Of a stretch of 64,000 bases of DNA, positions 17,485-25,168 are shown piece after piece. Each line of letters opens with the position of its first letter. The stretch's first letter is position 1. This DNA is from Thermodesulfobacteriota bacterium (GTDB lineage Bacteria > Desulfobacterota_D > UBA1144 > Nemesobacterales > UBA2774): assembly GCA_035325995.1 (NCBI GenBank), contig DAOKYU010000003.1:1-64000 (forward strand). Reading direction: 5' to 3'. Both the position numbers and the translations under genes were made by a program. The notes below the pieces were generated by a model, which saw only the letters and a program-made list of their open reading frames with translations, searched no databases and was not told the origin of the DNA.

Positions 17485-17520
17485 GCGCTCCGGGCCCGGT
17501 TTTCAAGGGCCCCGGGACGC
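17485..17520 (+). terminator. GC-rich hairpin after hisG
   Basis: A strong inverted repeat (CCGGGCCC against GGGCCCCGG, with flanking GCG/CGC) starts directly after the hisG stop. There is no T-run behind it, so it may be a transcription pause or mRNA-end structure more than a classical intrinsic terminator. Confidence 0.35.
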
Positions 17521-17710
17521 CCGGCCGGGCCTCGAAGCCGTAGATACAACATCCCATCCCATCCAATCTTAAGGCCGGATTAAGACCCGCTCCCCCGGGT
17601 TAAAAAGAACTTCCATACTCCGGCGCTTTTCGTTAGACTTTACTTTTATGCCTTTTGCCCGAATCCGCCGCCCGCCCCGGCGCGGCGCGGCAACCAAAAG
17701 GAGAACCGCT

Positions 17711-19042
17711 ATGGAAGCAAAAACCAAAATCCGCAGGCAGGAAAGCCCCGAAGAGAAAAGAAGATACGACAAAGCAGGCATTCCGGAGAGGGATTACCTT
17801 AGGGAAAGCTACAGGGCAGTGAGGGATTTCTCGCTCTTCCTGTCGGCCCCGCTCGAAACCGAGGACTTCGTCATACAGTCGATGCCCGACGCGAGCCCGA
17901 CGAAATGGCACCTCGCGCACACGAGCTGGTTCTTCGAGACCTTCGTACTGTCGAAGGCGGTCAAGGGGTATAAATCGCCGAGCCCGCAGTACGCATACCT
18001 TTTCAATTCATACTACATACAGGCGGGGGAAAGGCATCTCCGCCCCAAGCGCGGGCTGATATCGCGGCCCACCGTCCGGGAAACGCTCGACTACAGGCGT
18101 CACGTGGACGAGCACATGATGCGCTTTTTCTCCGGGGCGAACGAGAAGGCATGGAAGGAGCTCGCGCCCTCCATCGAGATAGGAATACACCACGAGCAGC
18201 AGCACCAGGAGCTCATAGTCACCGACATCAAGCACGTGTTCTCCGAAAACCCGCTCCGCCCGGTTTACTCCGGCGGCGCCGAGAGAAAGGGCCCCCGAAC
18301 GGACGTCCCGAACAAATGGGTCCCGTTCGACGGCGGTATCCACACCATAGGCCGCGAGGACGGCGGCTTCGGCTACGACAACGAATACCCGTCCCACAAG
18401 GTATATCTCGAGCCTTTCAAAATAAACTCGAGGCTCGTCACCAACCGCGAATACATGGAATTCATGGAGGACGGCGGCTACGGGAACGGCGCGCTATGGC
18501 TCTCCGAGGGCTGGGCGAAGATCCAGTCCACCGGGTGGAATGCGCCGTTCTACTGGGAAAGTGATGGGGATAAATGGCGTTATTTCACTCTCTCCGGCAT
18601 GCGCGACGTCGACCCCGACGAGCCCGTCTGCCACGTTTCATACTTCGAGGCCGACGCCTTCGCCAGGTGGGCCGGCGCGAGGCTCCCGACGGAAGCCGAA
18701 TGGGAAGTCGCCGCGGACGGCGTCCCCATCGAGGGGAATTTCGTCGAGGAAAAGGCGTTTCATCCCGTCCCTGCAAGCGCCCCGGGCAAGGGCCCGCTCA
18801 TCCAGATGTACGGCGACGTCTGGGAGTGGACGCAGAGCGCATATGCGTCCTATCCCGGGTTCAAAACGCTCCCCGGCGCACTCGGAGAATATAACGGAAA
18901 GTTCATGTGTAACCAGCTCGTCCTCCGGGGCGGCTCGTGCGCGACGTCCGGGACGCATATAAGAAAGACGTACAGGAATTTCTTCCCGCCCGACGCGAGA
19001 TGGCAGTTCATGGGTATAAGACTGGCCTCGGACGACGTATAA
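17711..19042 (+). CDS. egtB: Ergothioneine biosynthesis sulfoxide synthase EgtB
   Basis: EgtB is a non-haem iron enzyme that uses oxygen to join hercynine with gamma-glutamylcysteine or cysteine. The N-terminal DinB-like domain supplies the iron ligands: WHLAHTSWFF and HHEQQHQE give the three histidines. The C-terminal half is the formylglycine-generating-enzyme (sulfatase-modifying) fold, with LPTEAEWEVAA, GDVWEWTQSAY and VLRGGSCAT. The ATG at 17711 has AAGGAG 8 bases upstream, so the longer frame from 17648 is not used. The protein is 443 residues, normal for the family. egtD follows after 55 bp. Confidence 0.95.
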   Translation: MEAKTKIRRQESPEEKRRYDKAGIPERDYLRESYRAVRDFSLFLSAPLETEDFVIQSMPDASPTKWHLAHTSWFFETFVLSKAVKGYKSPSPQYAYLFNSYYIQAGERHLRPKRGLISRPTVRETLDYRRHVDEHMMRFFSGANEKAWKELAPSIEIGIHHEQQHQELIVTDIKHVFSENPLRPVYSGGAERKGPRTDVPNKWVPFDGGIHTIGREDGGFGYDNEYPSHKVYLEPFKINSRLVTNREYMEFMEDGGYGNGALWLSEGWAKIQSTGWNAPFYWESDGDKWRYFTLSGMRDVDPDEPVCHVSYFEADAFARWAGARLPTEAEWEVAADGVPIEGNFVEEKAFHPVPASAPGKGPLIQMYGDVWEWTQSAYASYPGFKTLPGALGEYNGKFMCNQLVLRGGSCATSGTHIRKTYRNFFPPDARWQFMGIRLASDDV

Positions 19043-19097
19043 TTATAGAGGCGGAGAATCCCGAACGGGTTTTTCTCCATCTTACGTATACAGGGCT

Positions 19098-20060
19098 ATG
19101 AACAAGAACCTACTCAGAGTCGAAAAATACGAGCCGGAAGTCGAGGCCCTCATTGACGAGGTGGTGGAGGGTTTCGAATCCAGGCAGAAGCAGCTCCCCT
19201 GCAAGCTCTTCTACGACAAGGAGGGCTCTTCTCTCTTCGACGAGATTTGCACGCTCGACGAGTATTACCTCACCCGTACCGAGCGTGCGATAATGCGGGA
19301 CAATATAGGCGCGATCGCGAATACGATCGGCAAAAACAGCCTTCTTATTGAGCTCGGGAGCGGGAGCAGCAGGAAAATCAGGCTCCTTCTGGATAACCTT
19401 AAGAACCCCTCCGGATACGTGCCGATAGATATATCCGAAGAGCACCTGGTAGATTCGGTAAAGTCGCTCGCCAACGATTATCCCGACCTCAGGATAAAAC
19501 CCGTCTACGCCGACTACACCCGGCTCATCAAGTTCCCCGACTTCGATTTCCCCTATTCGCGTAAGGTCGTATATTATCCGGGCTCTACTATCGGCAACTT
19601 CTCCCCGCCGGCGGCGAGGCGCTTCATGAAGAACATCGCCAGGTGGAGCGGAAAGGGAAGCGGGCTTCTTATTGGCGTCGATCTCGTCAAGGACAAAGGG
19701 ATCCTCGAAAGGGCGTATAACGACGGCAAGGGCGTCACCGCGAAATTCAATCTCAACATACTCAAGAGACTCAACCGCGAGATCGGAACGGATTTTAACC
19801 TCGGCAAATGGGAGCACCACGCCCATTACGATGCGTCCAAGAACCGGATTGAGATGCACTTAAAAAGCCTCGCCGACCAGATGGTGCACGTGAACGGCTC
19901 CGTTTTCGGCGTGAAAAAGGGCGAGACCATACTCACGGAATATTCCTACAAGTACACGCTCAAGGGGTTTAAGGAGCTCGTCTCCGATTCCTTCGCCGTA
20001 GAAGAGGTCTGGACGGACGTCGACATGAAGTTCAGCGTCCAGTACCTTACAGTTCTCTAA
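19098..20060 (+). CDS. egtD: L-histidine N-alpha-methyltransferase EgtD
   Basis: EgtD uses three SAM molecules to make hercynine (trimethylhistidine), the substrate of EgtB. The 320-residue protein shows the family start with LPCKLFYDKEGSSLFDEIC, YYLTRTERAI, the SAM loop LIELGSGSSRKI and YYPGSTIGNFSP. Together with egtB it gives the minimal ergothioneine pathway. No separate gamma-glutamylcysteine ligase, amidase or lyase gene is present here, so later steps must be encoded elsewhere or use cysteine directly. Confidence 0.96.
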   Translation: MNKNLLRVEKYEPEVEALIDEVVEGFESRQKQLPCKLFYDKEGSSLFDEICTLDEYYLTRTERAIMRDNIGAIANTIGKNSLLIELGSGSSRKIRLLLDNLKNPSGYVPIDISEEHLVDSVKSLANDYPDLRIKPVYADYTRLIKFPDFDFPYSRKVVYYPGSTIGNFSPPAARRFMKNIARWSGKGSGLLIGVDLVKDKGILERAYNDGKGVTAKFNLNILKRLNREIGTDFNLGKWEHHAHYDASKNRIEMHLKSLADQMVHVNGSVFGVKKGETILTEYSYKYTLKGFKELVSDSFAVEEVWTDVDMKFSVQYLTVL

Positions 20061-20096
20061 ATCTTCCGAACAGAACTCGGAGCTGTTGAAAAGCCT

Positions 20097-20564
20097 ATGA
20101 ACGAGGAAAGGAAAGAAGGCGGACGCGAGTCCGTCCTGGATTATCCGGAGACGCCGCGCGTCGAAGAGACGCCCGTACACGTGGAGATATTCTTCAACGA
20201 CGTACTCATCGCCGATTCCTCCGAGGTAAAGAGGGTCCTGGAAAAGGGACTCCCGCCCGTGTACTACATTCCCGCCGAAGACGTAGAGATGAAATACCTC
20301 TCGAAGAGCGGGAAGACCTCTCACTGCAAGTGGAAGGGCGAGGCCTCCTACTATAACGTCCGGGTTCACGACGCGGAAGCCGTGCACTCGGCCTGGTCTT
20401 ACGAGGATCCGAAACCGGGCTATGGGGATATAAGTGGCTACATTGCTTTTTATTCCGAGCCCATGCAGGCGTGCTACGTCGACGGCGAGCTCGTCGAACG
20501 CCATCCCCCCGAAACAGGCGGCTGGCTAATCCCCGGAATACTGGACGCGCGCGGCGGTAATTGA
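20097..20564 (+). CDS. DUF427 family protein
   Basis: A 155-residue protein of the DUF427 family, a small cytoplasmic beta-barrel-like fold. Typical segments are HVEIFFNDVLIADSS, PPVYYIPAEDVEMKYL, SHCKWKGEASYYNV and ISGYIAFYSEP. The function is not known. It follows egtD by 36 bp on the same strand and is probably co-transcribed with the ergothioneine genes, so a link to that pathway or to redox balance is possible but unproven. Confidence 0.9.
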   Translation: MNEERKEGGRESVLDYPETPRVEETPVHVEIFFNDVLIADSSEVKRVLEKGLPPVYYIPAEDVEMKYLSKSGKTSHCKWKGEASYYNVRVHDAEAVHSAWSYEDPKPGYGDISGYIAFYSEPMQACYVDGELVERHPPETGGWLIPGILDARGGN

Positions 20565-20686
20565 AACCCCGCCTGCGCCGTGCAATCGTCGAATCCGCTT
20601 CCTTTGTTTCAGCATCCTCGCCCCCCGGGCGGACGCCGCTCCCGCAGCCTGTTAATATCGATTTCAATATGTTATATATTAAACAG

Positions 20687-21196
20687 ATGCGGCAACAACC
20701 AGTTGAATTTCGTACCGGCCGGACAATTCACGGATCGATACCGGCAGTCTTTCTTACACTCATCCTGCTTGCGGCGGCATTTCCCACATCGGCGGCAAAC
20801 GAGCAGGAATATATCGACTACGCCAACAGCGTCGCGCCCACGGCTAACAGCTTAAGCCATCTTCTCATGTCTCTATCCGAGATATCCCAGGAAATCGCGC
20901 AGCTTGACAGCACAAACTGTAAAGCAATCATTAATTTTCATGAGGATTTTTTCAAAAGCACATTAACCTATTATCAAGGCCTGAGACCGCCCGCCGGGTT
21001 AAATAAAGTTCACGATAAGCTTGTTACCGCGATGAATAAATTCATCACTTCCCTAGGCTACTTCAACCGTTTCTGCACTTCGCGCGATACAATAGACATT
21101 AATACTGCAACAAAATACATGTCTCAGGGAAGTAGTTTAATGTTTGAAGCCGCAGAGGAAACAAAAAAATTCTCGGATAATCCACAATTCGATTGA
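20687..21196 (+). CDS. Hypothetical secreted protein
   Basis: I do not recognise the family. The protein has a long Sec signal peptide with the hydrophobic core PAVFLTLILLAAAFPTSA and a mature helical part of about 130 residues with three cysteines. The open frame begins at 20561, but that N-terminus is low-complexity read-through. I prefer the ATG at 20687, which lies 6 bases after TATATT (20675-20680) with TTAATA 17 bases further upstream, so the mRNA may be leaderless. The coding sequence is AT-richer than its neighbours. Confidence 0.65.
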   Translation: MRQQPVEFRTGRTIHGSIPAVFLTLILLAAAFPTSAANEQEYIDYANSVAPTANSLSHLLMSLSEISQEIAQLDSTNCKAIINFHEDFFKSTLTYYQGLRPPAGLNKVHDKLVTAMNKFITSLGYFNRFCTSRDTIDINTATKYMSQGSSLMFEAAEETKKFSDNPQFD

Positions 21197-21244
21197 GCGA
21201 GTTACTAATGGACTTCGAAGCGATACCGGGTGTGCGGCGCCTCT

Positions 21245-21967
21245 TCAATACGAGCTGAAGTCGAGCGCCATGCTGAGCCCCCTTATCGTCACCTTGGCCT
21301 TTTTGAGTGCGTCGTTTGTGTTTTCGAAAACAAATTCCGTCTTGAATTCGAAGCCGCTCGCGCCAGCTTCGGGCCCCGCGTTGTCCAGGTAATAAAGGTA
21401 AGTGTACTTAAACGTCTCCCCCGACTCTTCGATCTTGTACGGCTTCCCGAGTGTCTCGGTTATGTATTCGAGCTTCGGGATCTCGTCGGGGCCGGCTCCC
21501 CTGAACTCCGTGCTCGCGCTTTTGCTGAACTTGTTCACCTCGGCGTTTCCCATCGAGGCGAACATCCTCTTTAAAACCGGGACGGATAGGTATTTCAGAA
21601 AACGCTCCGGAAACACGACCTCCGTCAGCATTCCCTCCTCCATCGTCATAAGGAGCGGGATGTCGAACTCGCCGTTTTCGTCGTCGGCCGAGATATGCTG
21701 CTTTTTCAGTATGTAGGTCCAGAGCTCGGATTCCTCCCCTTCCCTCTTCGTCGTGGGGCCGTTCTTCATGAGCCATATTATGTCGTCCGATTCGAGAACG
21801 GGATTAAGGAATGTGAGCGTGAGTCCGCCTTCGTCGCCCAGCTCGAAATTGCGGTCGAAATCCCGGAACTGATTCTGCACCTTGTAAAGCCTCGTGAAAA
21901 CGCACCCGGACACGAACAGTAAAAGCACCAGCGCCGTCAGCCTGAAGAAGATTCGGTTCGGATTCAT
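21245..21967 (-). CDS. Hypothetical lipoprotein
   Basis: A 240-residue predicted lipoprotein with signal peptide and lipobox LLLFVSGC (cysteine near residue 22). The mature part has mixed alpha/beta character and no motif I can name. The ATG at 21967 is preferred over the upstream frame because it starts just before the signal peptide. It converges with the secreted-protein gene on its left. A candidate small RNA on the same strand ends about 100 bp upstream of its start codon, so the leader region may be regulatory. Confidence 0.75.
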   Translation of the reverse strand: MNPNRIFFRLTALVLLLFVSGCVFTRLYKVQNQFRDFDRNFELGDEGGLTLTFLNPVLESDDIIWLMKNGPTTKREGEESELWTYILKKQHISADDENGEFDIPLLMTMEEGMLTEVVFPERFLKYLSVPVLKRMFASMGNAEVNKFSKSASTEFRGAGPDEIPKLEYITETLGKPYKIEESGETFKYTYLYYLDNAGPEAGASGFEFKTEFVFENTNDALKKAKVTIRGLSMALDFSSY

Positions 21968-22071
21968 TTTGTGTATACCCCACGGGAATGACACGAACGG
22001 TATGCCATCATTAAAATATACCGGAACATGCGGGTCAGGGGTTATACGGGACTGCACTTCAAAACGGGCTG

Positions 22072-22166
22072 AAAACAGAAAAACGGGAGTATTTCTCAGT
22101 TAAGAAATACTCCCGTTCTCTTAAAGGAGGATGGAGGATGATTTTTAAGTATGCCGTTTAACTTTA
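22072..22166 (-). ncRNA. Candidate small RNA with anti-Shine-Dalgarno segment
   Basis: Reading leftward, a promoter-like element (22173-22201) is followed by about 50 bases that include two pyrimidine modules, AUCCUCCAUC and AUCCUCCUUU, complementary to ribosome binding sites. Then comes a perfect 15-bp hairpin with a U-rich tail. No gene is encoded on this stretch in that direction. The layout (promoter, single-stranded C/U-rich seed, intrinsic terminator, about 95 nt) is that of a trans-acting regulatory RNA. An alternative is a transcription attenuator in the leader of the lipoprotein gene 100 bp downstream. Confidence 0.45.
22082..22117 (-). terminator. Perfect intrinsic terminator of the candidate sRNA
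   Basis: Arms 22082-22096 and 22103-22117 are perfectly complementary over 15 bp with a 6-base loop. On the minus strand the stem is followed by TTTTT, C, TG and TTTT, a good U-tract. On the plus strand no T-run follows, so the terminator points leftward. The only leftward transcript it can end begins in the gene-free stretch at 22118-22455. Confidence 0.75.
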
Positions 22167-22172
22167 GTTATA

Positions 22173-22201
22173 AAAGTAAAGTATTGCACTTTAAATGTCA
22201 A
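22173..22201 (-). promoter_or_regulatory. Promoter candidate for the small RNA
   Basis: A perfect TTGACA (22196-22201, minus strand), a 17-base spacer, then TACTTT (22173-22178), a weak -10. The predicted start is near 22166. The rest of 22202-22455, up to ispE, is AT-rich and I see no gene or clear signal in it. Confidence 0.4.
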
Positions 22202-22455
22202 GGGATTATTTCGCATAATTTATCCGATTTGTAAAGGGACTATCCAATTTTCCGATAACACGCTACAATCATTGCGATATTTCCCACGACAAATGTCATC
22301 TTTTTTATAATAAATATGTCGTTTTTGAACGATAATTCATTAAGATTTTCATAAAAAGGAATTTCGGCATGCAGTCGAAACAGGCGATATTACGGCTTGG
22401 CGGACCCGGCGATTGATAATTCCTCAGCATCGATTACATTGTTTTCAGGGGTAAA

Positions 22456-23346
22456 ATGCCAATGAATTCACTCACCCTGCTCTCTCCTGCAAAAATAAAC
22501 CTGACACTCGAAGTCCTCCGGCGCCGCGAGGACGGCTACCACGAAATAAGGTCCATAGTACAGCCGATAGACCTTTTCGACGAGGTTAGGCTCGAGCCCG
22601 CCCGCGGAGAAGACATAGAGCTCTCCGCGAGCGGCATGGAGGTCCCCTCCGGCGAGGACAACCTGGCCTGGAAGGCGGCGGCGCTCTACTTCAAGGAAAG
22701 CGGCGTCGACGCCGGGGTAAAGATAGAGCTCAGGAAAAAAATCCCGGCCGGCTCGGGGCTCGGGGGCGGTAGCGGCAACGCGGCCGCCGTGCTCACCGGG
22801 CTCAACAAAATGTACGGCGCGTTTACGGACGACGAGCTTATCCAGATGTCCCCCGTCCTCGGGGCGGACGTGCCCCTCTTCATACGTCCGATGACGGCGC
22901 TCGTCGAAGGCATCGGCGAGAAGCTGACGCCACTCCGGGGCTTTCCGCTCTTTTACTACGTCATACTCTGCCCGAACGTCAACGTCTCGACGGCCATGGT
23001 GTACAGAAAATGGGACGAGCTGCACGAAGGCAAGGGCGGCGAGGCGCGCGAGGACGCCGACATCGGGAAAACCATCGAAACGTTCAAGAATCTCGAAGAA
23101 GGCTTTTCCCTCAGAAACGACCTCGAAGCCCCCGCGGACGAGCTCTATCCCGAGATAAAGGCGTTCAGGGAGATACTCTCGTCGCTCGACGCGAAAGACG
23201 TCAGGATGACGGGGAGCGGCGGGGCGGTATTCGCCGTCTTCAAGGACGAGGCCAAGGCCCAGGTGCTCTACGAGTACCTCAAAACCAGCCCGACGTTCAG
23301 GGTCTTCATGGTGAAGGGGATAAAGGGAAGGCACAGGCTTATCTGA
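22456..23346 (+). CDS. ispE: 4-diphosphocytidyl-2-C-methyl-D-erythritol kinase IspE
   Basis: IspE phosphorylates CDP-methylerythritol in the MEP isoprenoid pathway. It is a GHMP kinase: SPAKINLTLEVLRRREDGYH at the N-terminus, the ATP loop PAGSGLGGGSGNAAA, LGADVPLF, and the C-terminal glycine motif MTGSGGAVFAVF. The length is 296 residues. The start ATG has AGGGG close by. Enzymes for the preceding (IspD) and following (IspF) steps are in a separate operon 36 kb to the right. Confidence 0.96.
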   Translation: MPMNSLTLLSPAKINLTLEVLRRREDGYHEIRSIVQPIDLFDEVRLEPARGEDIELSASGMEVPSGEDNLAWKAAALYFKESGVDAGVKIELRKKIPAGSGLGGGSGNAAAVLTGLNKMYGAFTDDELIQMSPVLGADVPLFIRPMTALVEGIGEKLTPLRGFPLFYYVILCPNVNVSTAMVYRKWDELHEGKGGEAREDADIGKTIETFKNLEEGFSLRNDLEAPADELYPEIKAFREILSSLDAKDVRMTGSGGAVFAVFKDEAKAQVLYEYLKTSPTFRVFMVKGIKGRHRLI

Positions 23347-23418
23347 CCCCGCCCACGCCCGGAATTCCGGGGATTGTGTAGAATAGAGCTATTGCAACCG
23401 CATCAAGGAGGACCGCCC

Positions 23419-23943
23419 GTGATTTACTCCCTCGGAGACAGAAAGGTCGAAATAAAAGGCGATGATTTCTACATAGCCGACAGCGCCGTCGTCATAGGCT
23501 CTGTCGTGCTTCACAATAACGTAAGCATATGGTTTAACGCCGTAGTGAGAGGCGACAACGACCCGATAACCATTTACGAGGACACCAACATCCAGGACGG
23601 CGTCGTTATCCACACCGACGACGGCGTCCCGACGACCGTCGGTAAAGGCGTCACCGTCGGCCACAAGGTCATGCTCCACGGATGCACGATCGGCGACAAC
23701 AGCCTAATCGGGATAAACGCCGTCGTGCTCAACAACGCTCGTATCGGGAAGAACTGCATAATCGGCGCGAACTGCCTCATAACACAGGGAAAGGATATAC
23801 CCGACAATTCGATGGTCATGGGCTCCCCCGGAAAGGTCGTGAGAGAAGTCACCCCCGAGGAGATAGAAGGCCTCAGGTTCTCGGCGGAGCACTACGTCGC
23901 CAACTTCAAGCGCTTTAAAAAAGAGCTCAAGAGAGAAGATTAA
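23419..23943 (+). CDS. Gamma-carbonic anhydrase-like hexapeptide-repeat protein
   Basis: A left-handed beta-helix protein of the gamma-carbonic anhydrase/YrdA type (174 residues). Hexapeptide repeats run from about residue 20 to 130, with the metal histidines in VVIHTDD and [10 protein letters not shown]. Start chosen: the GTG at 23419 has AAGGAGG 7 bases upstream, while the frame from 23374 overlaps that ribosome site. Family members bind Zn or Fe, and some are active carbonic anhydrases, but many have unknown substrates. It follows ispE by 72 bp. Confidence 0.9.
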   Translation: MIYSLGDRKVEIKGDDFYIADSAVVIGSVVLHNNVSIWFNAVVRGDNDPITIYEDTNIQDGVVIHTDDGVPTTVGKGVTVGHKVMLHGCTIGDNSLIGINAVVLNNARIGKNCIIGANCLITQGKDIPDNSMVMGSPGKVVREVTPEEIEGLRFSAEHYVANFKRFKKELKRED

Positions 23944-24008
23944 TCCCGCTCATATACGTGGCCGCTGGGAGACGCTCCGCTTTGCGCAGCCGATCGTCGA
24001 TACGCCGC

Positions 24009-24575
24009 CTACCTGCGTTCGGTGGCCATGACGAGCGTCCAGTAGAGCGTCGAGCGGCCCTGATAATTACCCCTCGCCATGCCTACACCCAGCTCGCGGA
24101 GGTCGGGGTGCATGATGACGTCGCAGTGGCCCGGTGAATCTATCCAGTTCTGAATTACGACCGAGCTGTTTTCGAGGCCGACGAGTATATTCTCGCCCCA
24201 CGCGGCGGGCTGGTAGCCTTCCGCGATGAGCCTGTCCCCGGCGTTCGAGCCGTCCGTGCCGATGTGATCGAAGTACTGATTCTCCACCATGTCTATGGAA
24301 TGCGAAAGCGCTGACGCCTCTATCCTGTCGTCCCACGTTACGGGCGGCGCTGCGGGAAAGAAATCGTCGCCGCAGAACCTGTCCTCCGAGCGCGCCTCGT
24401 TAACCAGGAAAAGCATGGTCGCTTCGATTTCGTCCGGGGGAGGATCGTTCCCGGGGTCCGAGCCCCCGCCGCCGCCTCCGCCGGTGCTGTCACACGAGGC
24501 AAGCATGATAATAAAAAGAACCAGGATAGCGTTTATCGTGAATGATTTTCTGATGGAAATCCTCCTCTCCCGCAA
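24009..24575 (-). CDS. CAP/SCP-domain lipoprotein
   Basis: A secreted lipoprotein (lipobox IIMLASC) with a Gly-rich linker, then a CAP (CRISP/antigen 5/PR-1) domain: VNEARSEDRFCGD, ALSHSIDMVENQYFDHIG, AAWGENI and IDSPGHCDVIMHPDLRELGVG. Bacterial CAP proteins have mostly unknown functions. The TTG at 24575 is the nearest conventional start. However, a strong AGGAGG at 24561-24566 is spaced 6 bases from an ATC codon at 24554, which would give the neat signal peptide MRKSFTINAILVLF. A rare ATC start is therefore possible. Confidence 0.9.
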   Translation of the reverse strand: MRERRISIRKSFTINAILVLFIIMLASCDSTGGGGGGGSDPGNDPPPDEIEATMLFLVNEARSEDRFCGDDFFPAAPPVTWDDRIEASALSHSIDMVENQYFDHIGTDGSNAGDRLIAEGYQPAAWGENILVGLENSSVVIQNWIDSPGHCDVIMHPDLRELGVGMARGNYQGRSTLYWTLVMATERR

Positions 24576-24685
24576 TATACATCCGCCGGGAACGGCTTTC
24601 GAGCGGTAACCGGCCCGGAGTTATCTAATTATACCTCCCGCCGGGGATTTTTCTCCCTTCACCCGCCGGATTTATAGCCGGATTT

Positions 24686-24713
24686 TTGATTTCGTGTAAT
24701 CTTATGATAGATT
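24686..24713 (+). promoter_or_regulatory. Possible tRNA-Glu promoter
   Basis: TTGATT (24686-24691), a 16-base spacer and TAGATT (24708-24713), with the tRNA beginning 19 bases later. It is a moderate match to the sigma-70 consensus, in a plausible position. Confidence 0.35.
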
Positions 24714-24731
24714 AGTTGTCCTCTTGAATGT

Positions 24732-24809
24732 GGCCCCTTCGTCTAGCCTGGTCCAGGACGTAGCCCTCTCAAGGCTAAAACACGGGTTCAAATCCCGTAG
24801 GGGCTACCA
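24732..24809 (+). tRNA. tRNA-Glu (CTC)
   Basis: A complete cloverleaf can be folded: acceptor GGCCCCT with AGGGGCT (first pair G-U), a D-arm, an anticodon stem TAGCC/GGCTA with loop CTCTCAA, and a T-arm CGGGTTCAAATCCCG. The 3' CCA is encoded. The anticodon is CTC (glutamate). The 3' half is repeated at 28382-28430, marking this tRNA as an integration target. Confidence 0.95.
24763..24808 (+). repeat. Left copy of the direct repeat (attL-like), inside tRNA-Glu
   Basis: Bases 24763-24777 (15 bp) and 24785-24808 (24 bp) recur exactly, in the same order and orientation, at 28382-28396 and 28407-28430. This covers the anticodon stem-loop, T-arm and acceptor 3' strand. That is the part of tRNA genes usually used as attachment core by integrases. 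Confidence 0.8.
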
Positions 24810-24823
24810 ATAGTCAGAGGGAG

Positions 24824-25018
24824 TTACAGCGGTTTCTCCGGCGACTCCTTTTCGTGATCACTCGGATGGTCCCTAATCGAGTCAAAATTCCCTAAATCTC
24901 TGTTGCCCTGACGACGCTCTCTTGAGGGCGAGAGTACCTCTCCCCGATGCCTTCGTCCCGGTCTCGGCTGCCTGGGCGCATACGCTGTCCGCTCCCCGCT
25001 AAACCTGGTCCTCTTCAT
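24824..25018 (-). pseudogene. IS3-family transposase OrfA remnant
   Basis: The minus strand starts with AGGAGG, 9 bases, then ATG and MKRTRFSGERTAYAPRQ, which resembles the OrfA start of IS3-group elements (MKRTRFSEEQIAYALRQ-type). Adding one base after the CAG codon restores AETGTKAS, the expected continuation, so a one-base deletion broke the frame. The rest is degenerate, and no OrfB or terminal repeats are visible. The 64-codon frame as it stands encodes a meaningless basic peptide. Confidence 0.5.
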
Positions 25019-25168
25019 GGCGAAATACCTCCTGTTTGAATAAGTTATTTTGCCGGATTCCTCTACTTCTAACCGGCCCGGTCCTCGGGGAGAGGGTTAC
25101 CGGCTGAAGCGTGCGGATGGATTGAATCCTGAGACTTTACAAGCAAAGTCCAATATGTAAGATATTGA

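Noticed and set aside
17568..17600. Pair of TTAA spaced 11 bp upstream of egtB as a Pho box
   Set aside because: Only two units keep the period (the third is 20 bp away), so chance is likely.
22131..22161. Short leader peptides (MEDDF or MIFKYAV) behind AAAGGAGG on the plus strand
   Set aside because: No promoter on that strand fits, and the same bases are better explained as the anti-Shine-Dalgarno part of the leftward small RNA.
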